A stretch of 64,000 bases of DNA from Paragorgia papillata (GCA_035771165.1 JAWNZC010000261.1:1615501-1679500), one strand, 5' to 3'; numbered from the stretch's first letter, positions 38,099 to 51,250 are shown. A program made the numbers and translations. The notes: generated by a model from the letters alone, not told the origin.

Positions 38099-41000
38099 AT
38101 GTTTAAATTATATATAGCATGCATGGCTGATAAAACGGTTGCTTTTTCATGTTCAGCAGATCCCGCTTCCTTGAAAGATGAAACGGACGACCAGAAGGAT
38201 AAATTATCATTTGCATGGCAGTGTAGAGAAGGAGAACGGGCCAGAAATGTTTCGGACGACGTCTCGTCGTTGCGAAAGATTGGCAAACGTCCAAAGAAGA
38301 CCAGTAAAATGACGCAAAGAAGAGGACTATCTTACACGATGCGAAAGCAGAATAGTTCAGAATATACCTGTAGTGTTTCTGGACCATCAGCAGAATCCTT
38401 TCAAAGTCGTGGAAAAGATATAGCAAATTCTTTTGGAAGTTTCAAGAATACGAAAGAAATTGAGAAAGCAAATGAAGATAGCAGGGAAACGAAATCTTAC
38501 AATCAAGGTCCTTCTAACGAAGAAAATAGACCTATTTTTGTTCATCACGATGTTAAACAGTTTGGATGTAACCGCAATGGACAGGAAAACAAAAAATTGA
38601 CCCTGTCTGTTAAAAGATGTGCAGTACAATATGCTAAATTGGGAAAAGAAATTCATTTGACAGACGATGGTAGTGATGGCGAGAAACCTAACTCAATTCT
38701 AACCGGCATAAAAACACGGAATTGTTTGCATAGTTCTTCTACAAAGATGTCCACAGTTGAAAATCCTGAAGAGAATACAAAGAGATGTTTGTACGCTGAT
38801 AGAAGCAATGGTAATTTTTTTAGCTTTTGTCAAGCAAACTTGTCCATTTTGGTAAAGTGTTACTTCTAAGGGTCTTTATATGGATGAGGGGCCGCCCTAT
38901 TAAGAGGGATCGAGAGCCTTTTTTGGCGAGATTCGGCCCGACTGTCAGTCAATTGAGTCAAATCTGGTGTAAAATTTGTTTTGGTTTATGTGAGAGAAGA
39001 GCCAGCCTTCACCTTGGCAAGATCTCGCTATTCACACCGCCAAGATCTCGCGCTGCATGGGCCCTGTTTTATGTAAACGACGCTCAAGAGGGCTGGCTAT
39101 AAAAATACTGATATACTTCCTTACCTTTACAAAGTTTTGTGTTTATGTTTTTTGATGTGTCCAACATCTCGACGGATATGATGAATTTGTTCAGTGTTTT
39201 GCTCGTTTGTTTCTTTATGTAAAACTACACACGCCATTTTGGAAAAAAGAACGGACAAAAAAATAACAAAAGTTCAATGAACGGACAAATTCTAAAATCT
39301 CATACTTCAAAATGACAAGTCCGAGATCTACAGGAGACTGAAACGAGTAAACCCAACGCAGTTTTAAATAAGTACCATGTCAAAGTCCCTTTTCCAAAAC
39401 CACTTTTTGAACTCAATTCCCGCATTTTAATTGGTCCACTTGTCCGTGGATGAATCAAAATTCAGGAATCTTTGAAATACCTTTGAAATTATACTAAAAT
39501 ATATAAAAATCTCAAAAATAAAATAGACATACTAATTTTTATAACGATTCCTTACTTTATTCCAGGAGCACATGGCAATGATAAAGACCCGCGTGGTTCT
39601 TTATCCAAAGATACCAGTACAACAATTAATAAAAAGCAAATTAAAGACGAACAAGAAGAAAACAAAGAAAATAAATATATCTTACTGTGTCATAAACCAA
39701 TTTCGAATAAACAAGAAATCACACGGTTAATAACTGAAGAGTTGACTATGATCACCTTGCCTCAGTTACAACAGCTGTCTACAACAAATATGCATGTAAT
39801 TCTAGGAAAATCTTCAACTAAGGAACTGTTTGTTATTACTGTCAACGAAGTAACCATTAAGCTAACGTTAAGAAATCACAAGTGTCAAGTATGTTATTCT
39901 ACAGAAGAGGCCCCGAATGTAAAACAGTGTCAGTGTGAGGAAGTGCTGTCTGCATTGGAAAACGTTCTCCAAGAAAAAAACATCCAGTTTTCCACATTGA
40001 AAGCTTTTGACGGTAAAGCTTTCCTAAAACATTTAAGAAACTTCACGTCAATTGATTATCACTACGTAAACAAAACCGAATGTCTTGAGTTGAAATTAGA
40101 TGAAACGATATTTCAGTTTCTGAGTTCGTGTGTTATTCCCTCTGATACCGATGTAGAGGGTCACGTGAATTCAGTGGACGTAAAAACAGCATCTTGGTCT
40201 TCGAGTCGCATTGCTGAACTTCTCCAGACGTATAATAACACGAGACGTGAATTATCAGAATTAGAAGAATTTCTGTCAAGGGAACAAGAAAATCACAATA
40301 ACAAGCACAGTGGGAATTCAAAAGATTTGCAAGATCAGCAAGCTGAGTTAATAGAAATTTCCAACTCAAGTGACGCCGACATCATCGATCAGGAATACAA
40401 TGAATGCACTTCGGGTTCAAAATGTGACGATCAGACTGAAATTTCGCGTTCAAGATTGCTGGGTGTTATTGCAACGAGTTTAAAGCGAAAAGAGTGGGTC
40501 ATTGTACGAAAAGAAGTTTCCAATGTTCTAAGTCGCCGTGACCATACCGAGCTGGACCAACTCCAAAACGGCGTAGATATTTTTAATTACTTACAAAGAA
40601 AAGAAAAACTCGACGACGAAGAGAAGCTGGATTACGTTCGAAATCTTTTGTTTATTCTTGGACGAGTTGACTTAGCTCACGTAATCGATTGCTTTAAACA
40701 GGGTGATTACAACTCATTGCTTAGTGTCAGTAAATTGGTTGAAAGCAGAGCAAGTGGAGCTGTAAGAAAGAGAGAGACGCATAGAGGAATGGATGTTGCC
40801 AATAGTACAAACTGCACTACAGAATCTGATGGTTCAACATTTAATGTTCGGCAACAGAATGCCGATAATCATCTTCATGGTGATAGTAGGTCACCACTAG
40901 AGCATATCGAAGTCTTTCCAAATTCTGCGAATAGTGACCACAACTCCGAACACTGTGAGGATCTAGAGGTATCGTGTGAGCATTATGAACGTTTCTGTAC

Positions 41001-44000
41001 AGTTCAGTTTGGATGTTGTCCTGAGTTCTGGGCTTGCCATCGCCGTCACAATGCTGAAAGCAAGTGTGGCAAAGAGAAATTGAGTTCTTACGACGTGGAG
41101 TTGATAAAGTGCAACAGATGCGACAAAATTCAAGAGGTGAGCGTTTTATTTTCTTTCCGAAACACATAAACATATTTACCAGTTGGAAGCTGGTGGTCAA
41201 GTTGGGAGCTGGTGGTCGAATGATGGTACTTGGTATATATATATATAAGTGAGTTTTGGTTCACGAAATGTTAGAGTGCTCAATACCATATATAGATAGA
41301 GAAAAATACAAAGTATGAAGTATAGTTTTACCTTAAAGTCTTCGCTACCAGAGGTTTCACCCTAAACGGGATCATCAGGCGACTGAAAAATATCGGTTAG
41401 TGGGCTGCTTAAATGCGTTGGTTGGGGCGTGGGTGTGGGCGTCGAAACGTCCGGCGTATTCCTTTGGAGCGTGGGTGTGGGCGTCGAAACGTTGCGCGCA
41501 TTCCTTTGATTCTTTAGGTTGTTGATCCAAAATCTGTTTTTGTGCCGACAGGTCGAAACTATTTCTGATCTTTTGTTTAGTAAAAGTTGTTTGTCTGCCT
41601 TCATGATGAAAAGTTTTTCGTCCAAACATAAATTGCATCTTTTTTATCCTCCCGTGTAAGGAATTGAGTGTTTTAGTATAGACCAGGTTATGCCGAAACT
41701 TTATTACTATTTTAATAAGGAAATCGTCCCTCATAGTCATCATCGGGGCGATGCTAGCAAATTGCGAAACTGTTAACAGAATTGGGTGTCAAGATTGTAG
41801 CTGAATTCATCCTCTATATTTAATATTGTTTTAGCGTCCAAAAGTTATCATGGGATAATAATTTGTCTTGCACATGTGCAATCCTTTTTTGGTCTATTTC
41901 CTCAGTGACCATGTAATTACAAAGTAAATGCATGACATTTCGGGTTATTGGTGATTAAACTTTTAATTTTTACTCTCATCTATAGTTTCCGAAGAAAAGG
42001 CCACATTGCATTCAGTGTAATCTAAAGTTTTCGGAATATTTTTGCTCAATTTGCAAACATCTGACTGGAACCCACAATAATCCTCACCACTGCAAGGACT
42101 GTGGGATTTGCAGGTGCGTTTTGATATCATTATTCGTAAAATTTGATTGTAATATGACACCCTTATAAATCAACATTATCTTGAAAGTCATTGCAGCATG
42201 ACAGAATGGGGTTATTTTACAAATTAAAGGTTATTTTTAGGATGTACTACATGGCTTTTTAGTAGTTATGTCGGAGATTGTCCGAAATATATGAAAAAGG
42301 CATATTTAACTGAATTGATCAACAACAACGAGGTCTTTCCTAATTAATCAAGAAAAAACCCTTATTCGAATATTTGAGACAATCTTCTACCTAACTACTA
42401 AAAGTACGTTTTAGTTTCCAAAATAATGCCGTTCAGTCATGCGGCAATGACTTTCAAGATAACGTTGATCTATAAGGTGTCATATTACAATCAAATCACG
42501 TGATATATCTCTTTTTTACGCATGACTTTCTTCTACATATGTACTTTCATAAAATTGTTTGGAGGTTTCCATACTATTAATTTTTTAAAGAATTTATTTG
42601 CTATTTTCGCCAATTGAAGTGGGGACCCAGGCATTAATGCACCTGAGTCTGATGAAAATTTTGTCGGTAATGTTTCTGCATAATCCTAAAGATATTATGT
42701 TACTTGGTAATTGTCCAAAGTTTCATTTCGAAATTCTCAAAAACAAAGTTGTATTTTACGCGCGAAATTTGTATTTTGGAGCACCGCTATTAAATTGGTC
42801 GTGTTTGAGAAGAATGAGTTGAGGAGAATTTATGATGTCATAGACTCAACAAAAATGAAAGATCGTTGTTGTTGTAAACAAAAGGGTCATCGTTGTTATT
42901 GAAACATAATCTTCCTCGACTCATTCTTCTCAAGCTCGGCCGCTTTAATGGGGGCGTTCCAAACTGCAAACTTCACACGTAAAATATCACCTTGAGTTCT
43001 TCAATGGATTTTGAAATGAAACTTTGCACGATCATTAACTACCATAACATCTTTACGATAATGCAAAAACATTGCCAACATTATTTTCATCAGCGAACCA
43101 CTTTAAATCATCTTGTCTTATTTTTTGTTTCGAATAATAATTTTATTAATATAGGGTGAATGCAGATAAATCCTTCCATTGCGAGATTTGTGGATATTGC
43201 ATGGACGTGTGTCTGAAAGGAAAGCATAAATGTCGTCCTAATTCAGCTCACGACAAGTGTTTTATATGCTTGGAGGTAAGTTCTGGAAATCAAAAAAGAA
43301 AATTTTTTTATAAAATAACCTGAGTGCCCTCTTATTTAGTATTTCATTAAAATGTTCTATTCGTGGGTCAACACCAGTTTTTTATTTATTCTAAAAATTA
43401 ATTATGTACATTTTGTCTTTTTTGTATTCCTATTTTTTTTTATATTTATTTTGATGTAACGTTTCTGAAGACAGTCTCAGTTAACAGACCGAAAGCTCGG
43501 AATAAATAAAAAACAACAACATGGTGTTGACCTACAAATAAAACATTTTAATATTGAATCACCATGCAAAGATTCAACGAAGATAGTATATTTCATTGTT
43601 GTAAAAAAGGTTTATACGTCAAATATTACGTCAAAATCAACCACAAAGTAAAAAGTAAAAAGGATGGCCTTGTTACAAATTTTTTGTTAAAATGATTCAA
43701 TTCGAATTTTAGGATGGATTTTCTGGTTGTCAAATACTTCCTTGCTCTCACAAAGTACACAAAGAATGTGCCCAAACAATGCTCCGCAGAGGAATGTAAG
43801 TAATCTGTAACCATGTCAGTTTTTTTCAGTTACTTTTAATATTAAGTAATTTGTAATTGTGCAAATACCCTTGTCTTTCTTTTATTAGTTTCTCCCGCGC
43901 TTTTTCTCATATTCTTTAATTCTCACTTTCAAAAATGTATATTGTTTGCAACATAATCGAATTTAAAGTCATTTAGAACAGCTTGTAAAAACAACAGCAT

Positions 44001-46024
44001 ATCTTCGATATGACTGATTTCGTAAACGGATTAAATTAAATTAAACGGATTCGTTTAACTACACGAAACCACACATTCAGATGTAATCAGATCGTACCCA
44101 AAAGTAAATTACCAACGTTTAGTCAATTCCCTTTAGTTAAACCAATCCAAAGATATAACTGATTTCCCATTTTCTTCCACATAAAACATGTGGCGCTTTT
44201 TGCTCAAATAACTCAAGAATGAGATAAGATTTGTAAGGCATGTAAAATCCATTTCATTCTCTTAGGTGTTCTTCCAAATAAAATCTTAAAATAAATTTAT
44301 TCTTAAATTTCGTTTCATAGGCACTTTAACAACTTCAAGATGAAAACACTTTAGTAACGTAGAATAACCGAGTTTCTAATTATCGTGCAGTTCCGGCTAG
44401 AATTAATAGCCGCACTAAAGTTCTTGGTCGTTTCTGTTTTCTTGAGAGCTCATAAAGCTAACAAAACTTTAACAAAACGATGACAAACAAGTTTGCCGCC
44501 ATTACCGATAAAAACTCATGTCTTGTCAAAAAAGAGTTATGGCTCACTAATAGTATTAGGATTGCGCTGCCCTGACGAGTAGCCGCTGAGCGGCTTACGT
44601 TAGGTACCTAATATATACTCTCATCGGGGTGTCACATTTTGTGGAATCCGTATGCTATAGCCCACAGAATCGGACGGACATAGGAACATGGACTCTGGGA
44701 ACGAGAACGCAAACGACGTTTTTGACGCCAGGGATCATTTTGGCGGGTTGATGTCGACATGTCCGAAAAGCAAAGCATTCCACAAGTAAATACAATTTTT
44801 ACACTGGTTCAAATGTTCTTGATCATGATATTGCGATAAATTTGTGTTTATTCTGGTTGTGAGTCGTTCGTTCGTCTGTTAATTCGTAATTCGTTGGTGC
44901 GGAATCAATAGGAAGCGACGTTTCTGACGCCAAACAGGGCATCGCTCCTGAAAGCAGCTGTGTCTGGTTCGGATTGGGGTTCGGGTTTATGTTATTTTAT
45001 AGCGAGACAGATTAATAATCCAGAAAGCCCCCAACCAATAGGAACAATCGTATAACCAATCAGAATTCTTTTTTCTACTATCAGAACAGGAACTAAAATT
45101 AAATTTTTGCAAAATAAAAAATTTTGAAATTACATCTTGAAGACCTTGGTGAGAAAACTTCAAAACTGAAAAAATTATGTTAATATCTTAATTTAGGCCA
45201 AAGATATGTTTTCCTAAATTTTTTAGTAACAAAATGGCGGTAATATAATAAATGGCGGTATAACTCTTAACCGAATTAAGTTATTTAAGTTATTTCTTCT
45301 GTTTTAAGGCTCACTGATCATGATGTGTTTATAAACGAACCTTCAATATTTCTTATATTTCAAAAATATAATTTTTGTGGCTGTTCTGTGACGTCGTTTT
45401 CCCGCCAAAAAGCGTTAAAAATAAAAATTAAAAAACATACGATTTGTTGGGAAGAGGAAAGCTATCCTTGTACGAAGATTTGTACCATTTGGTTGAAAAC
45501 TGAAGAATGCGCACAACAAACGTTCCGATTTTGGCTGTTACTGTGCCCACAGCTCTAAAACGTTCCACAGTGTAGTTTCGTGCTTCGTTCTAGTTCCTTG
45601 CACGGCCATACTGCGACTCTTGAGTATTGAAAAGTATTAGACAGTCCACGATTTTCAGGAGGGGAGAAACGTTTGTTCTAGTGAGTTCAGAAATCCTAAT
45701 TTGCATTACATTTTCATATTACAATAAATGTGGTTTGTTCAGATACACAAATGCTGCAAGTGTAAAACTTTTCGATTATCAGCACTGACACTAGAAATAT
45801 GCAAGGAGCTAGAGGAAGGCACAAATGTACACTGCAAAACGTTTTAGAGGAAAAAATATTATTTTTTATAATTTATTCCTATCAAGCTACCTTAATTGCA
45901 CAGAAATCTTAGTACTCGAGTATATAATACAATTTCTGTTTTCACTTCTTCTTATAGGACGCAATGTCCAGTTTGCAGAGAAAGCTTTGCGCACGTGTTG
46001 AATCGACGTCCTGTTCGTAAATGA
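38099..46024 (+). CDS. RING/CHY zinc-finger E3 ubiquitin ligase (RCHY1-like) with long N-terminal extension; six exons
   Basis: Exons 38099-38810, 39566-41136, 41986-42113, 43155-43275, 43713-43795 and 45958-46024, all with GT-AG junctions in matching phase, give 893 residues. The C-terminal ~180 hold CHY/CTCHY-type Cys/His clusters ('HCIQC...FCSICKHL', 'HHCKDCGICR', 'FHCEICGYC') and a complete RING split over three exons: 'CFICLE', 'LPCSHKVHKEC', 'CPVCRE'. This is the layout of Pirh2/RCHY1, which ubiquitinates p53-type targets. The first ~520 residues are unlike the short vertebrate protein and include a helical, death-effector-like region (about 534-616). ATG 38123 is an alternative start. 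Confidence 0.85.
42142..42495. mobile_element. Foldback MITE in an intron of the RING/CHY gene
   Basis: TTTGATTGTAATATGACACC at the left is matched by its complement at the right; inverted similarity extends through most of the 354 bases. Confidence 0.85.
42620..43095. mobile_element. Second foldback element in the same intron
   Basis: The left part (42640-42830) is repeated inverted with divergence at 42905-43090, for example around GAGAAGAATGAGT/ACTCATTCTTCTC. Confidence 0.65.
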
Positions 46025-46680
46025 TTACATAAAGTATATCTACAGGAGGCAAGATCAAGAAAACAAGGCGTAAAATCAACACATATGTCTTACCTGTGGT
46101 CCGTTATCTGAACTGTGTCGTACGGCGGCTGCTTGGGGCACCTTTGGTATGCCTCGATACGGCCACTTTACCCTGCGCCCTGCGGGCCCGTAATTCAGCC
46201 GCTGGCTGCGAGTAAGGACGGTTAGCCCCCTTTACACGTTCTGTGCACGTAGTATTGTTTACAAAACTAAAATAAATTTTAGGATAATGAGTTATATGTT
46301 TAAAATTACTTTGAAAAAATGATGTATTTTATTCAACAGAGAGATTTTTATAATATACGTAATATATAATATATAACAGAAAGTGATTAGAAACATTATA
46401 TAGTAAGTAATTAATTTAACAATAAGTAACATATTTCCATTTTTAAATACGTTTTTAATGTTTGCTAGCATTTTTTTAAGATAATTGAATATTGTAATTT
46501 CTATAACTTTTGTTGATATATTTAATTAGTAAATTAGTTAGCAACTGTATTATCAAGTATTGTGAAGAAAAAAGAAATATTTTTATAATATTGCTTTGTT
46601 ATTGTGTGTTGTTCAACGAACAAGCAGCAATATTTTATCGGGTTTAAAACCACGATGGGAAGGACGTCTACCAGCTGGCA
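46025..46680. other. No gene seen
   Basis: 3' flank of the RING/CHY gene followed by very AT-rich sequence with short TATA-type runs. No gene or RNA recognised. Confidence 0.5.
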
Positions 46681-46689
46681 CCTTTTGAG

Positions 46690-46898
46690 TAGATCCGCTA
46701 TAGACCCTTTTAATAAGTGCAAATTAAGTCATTTTCCGCCATTGACGTCATTTTCAGCCTTTTGAATTCTATTGAAAATATACAAAAGCTAAGACAAATA
46801 AACGAAATTAAATAGAATTCAAAAGAAAAATTGAAAAGAAATTGACGTCATAGGGTGACAAATTACGTATTCTATACTTATTAAAAGGGTCTATGGAT
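46690..46898. mobile_element. MITE with TAGACCCTTTTAATAAGT ends
   Basis: About 210 bp with inverted ends (TAGACCCTTTTAATAAGT and ACTTATTAAAAGGGTCTA) and internal inverted TTGACGTCA blocks. An inverted, diverged copy lies at 47296-47477. Confidence 0.8.
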
Positions 46899-46904
46899 CG
46901 TTTT

Positions 46905-47082
46905 CACTCACGTGATCGGTGGCCCCATTGGGGGTGGTGAGACAATAAGAAATGTTTGAATAAGAATAGAGTTAAATTCCCATAGGATAAAGATTGTGCT
47001 GCACCAATATGGCCGCCATTATATTTCATTGTTTCTGTACACCAATATGGCCGCCGTGACGTCAGATGAAAACCAAGAACAC
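46905..47082. mobile_element. MITE related to the one at 56574
   Basis: Shares CACGTGATCGGTGGCCCCATTG, duplicated ATATGGCCGCC/CACCAATATGG blocks and GACGTCAGATGAAAAC with the 56574-56735 element in inverted orientation. Ends more degraded. Confidence 0.7.
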
Positions 47083-47293
47083 AAGCATCAAGAATTTTAG
47101 TTTCCGGCCCAATTTTGATGCACTATGGGATAGAATCAACGGTCAAGTGAGCACCAATTAAGTCAGTGCCATTGTTAACAAAGAATATTCATGAGCCACA
47201 ACAATGGCACTGACTTAATTGGTGCTCACTTGACCTTTGATTCTATCCCATAGTGCATCATAATTGGGCCGGAAACTGAAATTCTTGATACTT
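47083..47293. repeat. Foldback element, 94-bp arms
   Basis: 47083-47176 pairs with 47200-47293 at more than 90 percent by eye; 23-base loop. Confidence 0.92.
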
Positions 47294-47295
47294 GT

Positions 47296-47477
47296 ATAGA
47301 CCTTTTTAATAAGTACAGAATACGTAATTTTCACCCTTTGACGTCAGTTTCTTTTCAAATTTTATTCTTAATTTTTTCATCTTAGCTTTTGTATATTTTC
47401 AATAGAATTCAAAAAGCTGAAAATGACGTCAATGGTGGAAAATGAGTACCCTGCACTTATTAGAAGCGTCTATAGTT
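47296..47477. mobile_element. Second copy of the TAGACC MITE, inverted
   Basis: Diverged inverted copy of 46690-46898. Confidence 0.75.
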
Positions 47478-47514
47478 GGAATGGTACACTCCTATCCAAA
47501 CTATAATGCCAAAT

Positions 47515-47822
47515 TAGGAGTTAGAACAAAGAGAGAGCGACAGAAGCAATGGTTTTATTGAAACTTGGTTTGAATTTAGAAATAAGTAGATCGACTTTCT
47601 CTAATGAGAATTAAGTTCAAATCTAGAGTTGCAAGGAGACACAATAGAAAAATAGTCAAAAGAAATAGGATGACATATTTCCTTTCGACAATTTTTCTAT
47701 TGTGTCTTCTTGTAACTCTAGATTTGAAATTCTCACTTAGAGAAAGGCCACGTATTTCTAAATTCAAACCAAGTTTCAATGAAAACATTGCTTCGGTCCC
47801 TCTCTCTTTGGTCTAACTCCTA
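47515..47822. repeat. Loop-less foldback, ~154-bp arms
   Basis: TAGGAGTTAGA...at the left matches TCTAACTCCTA at the right. The complement runs nearly continuously to the centre around 47668, so there is essentially no loop. Opposing open frames are reflections of the palindrome. Confidence 0.88.
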
Positions 47823-47883
47823 ACATTTTTCTCTACTTCCGCTTTACCTCTTCTACTTCCTCTCTTCCTAATCCCGCATTGAC

Positions 47884-47919
47884 TTATTATTATTATTATC
47901 ATTATTATTATTATTATTA

Positions 47920-47981
<62 letters not shown>

Positions 47982-48029
47982 TTGATTTTGATTATGATTA
48001 TGATTATTATTATTATTATTATTATTATT

Positions 48030-48064
<35 letters not shown>
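47884..48064. repeat. (ATT)n and (GTT)n microsatellite
   Basis: Trinucleotide runs; any open frames are meaningless. Confidence 0.97.
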
Positions 48065-48065
<1 letters not shown>

Positions 48066-48116
48066 ATGTTAGTATCTATATTGTACATTATACTGTTTTC
48101 GATAGCTGCAATGCCG

Positions 48117-48164
48117 CAACCTCGTACCCAGGGTCTTTTCTATAAGACCCTGGGTACGAGGTTG
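48117..48164. mobile_element. 48-bp minimal palindromic relative of the Mutator-type MITE
   Basis: Only the two CAACCTCGTACCCAGGGTCTT ends, in inverted orientation, with a few bases between. Flanked by GCAATGCCG (48108-48116) and GCAATACCG (48165-48173), a 9-base duplication with one mismatch. Confidence 0.82.
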
Positions 48165-48239
48165 GCAATACCGAGGTCATCCCATGATCTTAAGGCACTA
48201 GCATTGTCTATTTAATGGAGATTGTTCGCCTGCCGGATG

Positions 48240-48490
48240 TGGGCACTTCCTAAAAAGACGATCTTCTGGACGATTTCTACTTTTAGAGTGCCCCTACTAC
48301 ATCTTTCTGACTTCCATTTCAAGATCCTTTCAAGATCACATTTCTTTCTGATGGCACTGTCATATCAATCATAAGGCAGGTCTTGGTTTTCCTGTCTTTG
48401 ACGATAATGTCTGCTCTATTGGCCTTGATCTCTTTGTCTGTATTCACTGACATGTTCCATAGTACCGTGGCAGTTTCATTTTCAGTCACT
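48240..48490 (-). pseudogene. Non-LTR retrotransposon polyprotein fragment
   Basis: The minus strand codes 'LWNMSVNTDKEIKANRADII' followed by 'DRKTKTCLMIDMTVPSERNV', a pattern I associate with the C-terminal part of metazoan non-LTR retrotransposon ORFs (recognised from memory). Stops and frame changes follow. It is flanked by (ATT)n arrays. Confidence 0.55.
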
Positions 48491-48504
48491 GTTAGTATTA
48501 TTAA

Positions 48505-48528
48505 ATTATTATTATTATTATTATTATA

Positions 48529-48604
<76 letters not shown>

Positions 48605-48610
48605 TTATTA

Positions 48611-48653
<43 letters not shown>

Positions 48654-48728
48654 TATCATTATTATTATTATTTTTATTATTTTTATTATTATTATTATTA
48701 TTATATCATTATTATTATTATTATTATT
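48505..48728. repeat. (ATT)n microsatellite
   Basis: About 220 bases of ATT units with occasional changes. Confidence 0.97.
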
Positions 48729-48782
48729 CAACAGACGTTCGGTGGACGTTCGTCAAGCTCAATTACTCAGAAAAGATTTCTG

Positions 48783-48822
48783 AGACCCCAGACAGGATTC
48801 GAACCTGCAACCTTCTAATGAT
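48783..48822 (-). repeat. tRNA-like B-box fragment
   Basis: The complement reads GGTTGCAGGTTCGAATCC, a tRNA T-arm/B-box, with no matching A-box or acceptor stem; probable SINE remnant. Confidence 0.6.
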
Positions 48823-49354
48823 TATTAATTAAATTATTATTATTAATAAAAATTCTCCGTGTAGAAGAAATGCTTGATTGAGTCATTATCCTTATTTTAT
48901 GCAAATATTTTTGCATAATTTTGGTACGAGTGCAATCAAGCATTTTATTCATGCATGCATGTGTTGGTCTCGTGAGCTATCCTGGTTAGCGAGATAACCC
49001 GGTTTTCTTTTTAAACATCTCTAATAACCCGCTGGCGGAGGTATATATGCAGCCTCTGAGTGCCCCCTAGTTCAGAATGCCTTTATTTATTGTGTATACA
49101 AGTAGATATGACTTTATCTATACGTATTTTGAGCTGGGCTCTTATATTCAACTTAAGAATACGATTTCCGCCCGGTAAATCATTGGTTACCATTCTGAAC
49201 AATGCAAAATGTTATACTGCAGTCGAGGGGATCTATAGCCAAATTTAATTTCTATATTGTTCTGTTTTTAATTTTTTTTTATTTTATCACTTCAATTTTA
49301 TCACATTTTTATCTTAATTTGTTCAAATTAAATAAATTTGCATTTTTTTCGTAT

Positions 49355-49428
49355 TGTTTTTCAAACCCAAAACCTTCCGAATGCCAGCCGGACGCTCTCA
49401 CCATTGAGCCACAGGAACTTAGGGCTGA
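49355..49428 (-). repeat. tRNA-like SINE fragment
   Basis: The complement reads CTGTGGCTCAATGGTGAGAG (A-box-like), then a GGTTTTGGGTTTGAAA stretch in B-box position; too degenerate for a tRNA gene. Confidence 0.5.
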
Positions 49429-49429
49429 G

Positions 49430-51250
49430 ATTGTTTTCGATATTTATACGCCTGGGAACTAGTCAATCCGTACGTGTCACAAGTACTTGTAGGCTATACA
49501 AGTCCCATTGTGTCAGTTTATTTTCAGTAAATGTTTTTTTGTACGTTATTAATAGTGTTTTCAGCTTGAGTCGTTAAAGTTTTTTCCTATGCTTGCTGTA
49601 CAAGTTGTCGTAACTTAACTTACGACAGCTTGTACAGCAAAAACATACGAAAGAACTTTACCAACCAAAACTGAAAAGACTTATAACGTAAAATATATAT
49701 ATATATTATTGTAGTTTGACTTAAAATAAGTGAATAAATTCTATATTAGAAAGATCTAGACTCGTTTGAAAATATTTTAAGTCTCAGCTCTCCAGACATT
49801 CTCTTTTGAAGTTAAAAGTTTTACTCTGATAAATTAAGGCCCCGCTCAAAACGTTACTATTTAGTTTTTAACAACAACAACAACAACAACAATAATAATA
49901 ATAGTTTATTTACCAGAAATAAAATAGTAATTTACAAGAAAAAAGAAAATTTTTGTTCGACAAATAAAGGGTAAATTCCACCCAGAATAACTATAATAGA
50001 GTTCATCTAGCTGGGTGGACAATATTGTTTTATGAAAGTATATGGTCGAGAAATTTAAAATTATTGGCAGTTCACCATTATTTTGCATTTACATATCCAT
50101 AAAACACTACCTGTCAAGCATGCACTCTTGGATACATTATATAGATACTTAAAATTTTTGCACACATTCTTCATTATTTCTTTTTTGGTACTTCGGGAGA
50201 TTTTACAACATAACAATAAATTAAAGTGTCTCTGAAGCGAAAAATATTTTACCGGCTTGGAACAGATCAGCATGGCAAGAGCATTCATTGAAAATTTCAA
50301 GCAAATGAATCAGCTGAACAGTTGTCGAACTATTTAGCATTTTATTTCATTTTTTTTCCGAAAATTGGTAATTTAGATCATAAGCTTAAAATTTGTTCCA
50401 TAGGAAATTTTTACTTCACATGACACTTTGAAAATTTCCCACAAACATAACGAAGAACGTTACCTAACGAAACAACGAAACGAAAAATTCGTAGCCAATG
50501 AAAAACTTTATACGATATTTTTAACTAGTAAAAAAAAATATATTGTAGAATCATTGTATATGACGAGCAATCGCATTCATTCTAACAGTAATCCCCCCCC
50601 CCCCCCCCATTGCATTGCAAATGAAAAACGGTACGGACGTTTCTCATCACGGAATGAAAAATGTTCCGTTCCGCCAGCCTAGTTTCTAGGCCTTTCGTTT
50701 CCGCTATGAGCTTGGCCGCGTAGTCGTTTGGGTTCTTGGGAAGACTAGGGAGAGGCTGGAAACGAGAAGGCCTAGCAAAATTCACAAAAAGGTCCTGCCC
50801 AGAATTGTTCTGGCCCTTCGGGTGTTCCCGGGATCTAGTACAGCAACCGTAAACAACACTGGGCGACAGTATAAAAGCACAAGGATGTCTGCGAAGATTT
50901 TACCAAAGATCTTGGCGATCGAAAGAAGGAAATTATGGACTATATTCCAATTGGAGCTCGGAATGAAAATTTAACTGTTTAATTACTTTCAACTTTTGGC
51001 GGCTGTAGAAGGAAACCTAGTGATATAGATAAGAAAGCTAGGCTAGTGAAACTTCGTCGATCCGAGGTGAGATGGAAATAGTAAATGTAGGAAAACACTT
51101 GGGACGTCCTAATATCACAACTATTCCTCAATAAACAACGAAAGTGAAAGTGTTTTACGAATTTTGCTAGGACTTCCCCAGCAGGTCCGTTCGGATCACT
51201 TCCGAAACGCGTTAACCGAGGAAGGCCTAGAGACTAGGCTACCGTTCCGC
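49430..51250. other. No gene seen; short repeats
   Basis: Host sequence with a (CAA)n/(TAA)n run near 49873-49902, a run of 16 or so C at about 50591-50609, and a diverged inverted pair CTAGTTTCTAGGCCTT/AAGGCCTAGAGACTAG (50672 and 51222) that may mark a decayed element. Confidence 0.5.

Noticed and set aside
47576..47816. Two opposing ~70-residue proteins with basic ends
   Set aside because: Mirror images produced by the loop-less foldback at 47515-47822.
47880..48730. Long Ile-, Tyr- and Val-rich open frames
   Set aside because: They are translations of (ATT)n and (GTT)n microsatellites.
48783..49428. tRNA genes
   Set aside because: Only isolated A-box or B-box resemblances; no full cloverleaf could be drawn. 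The same holds for 36400-36478.
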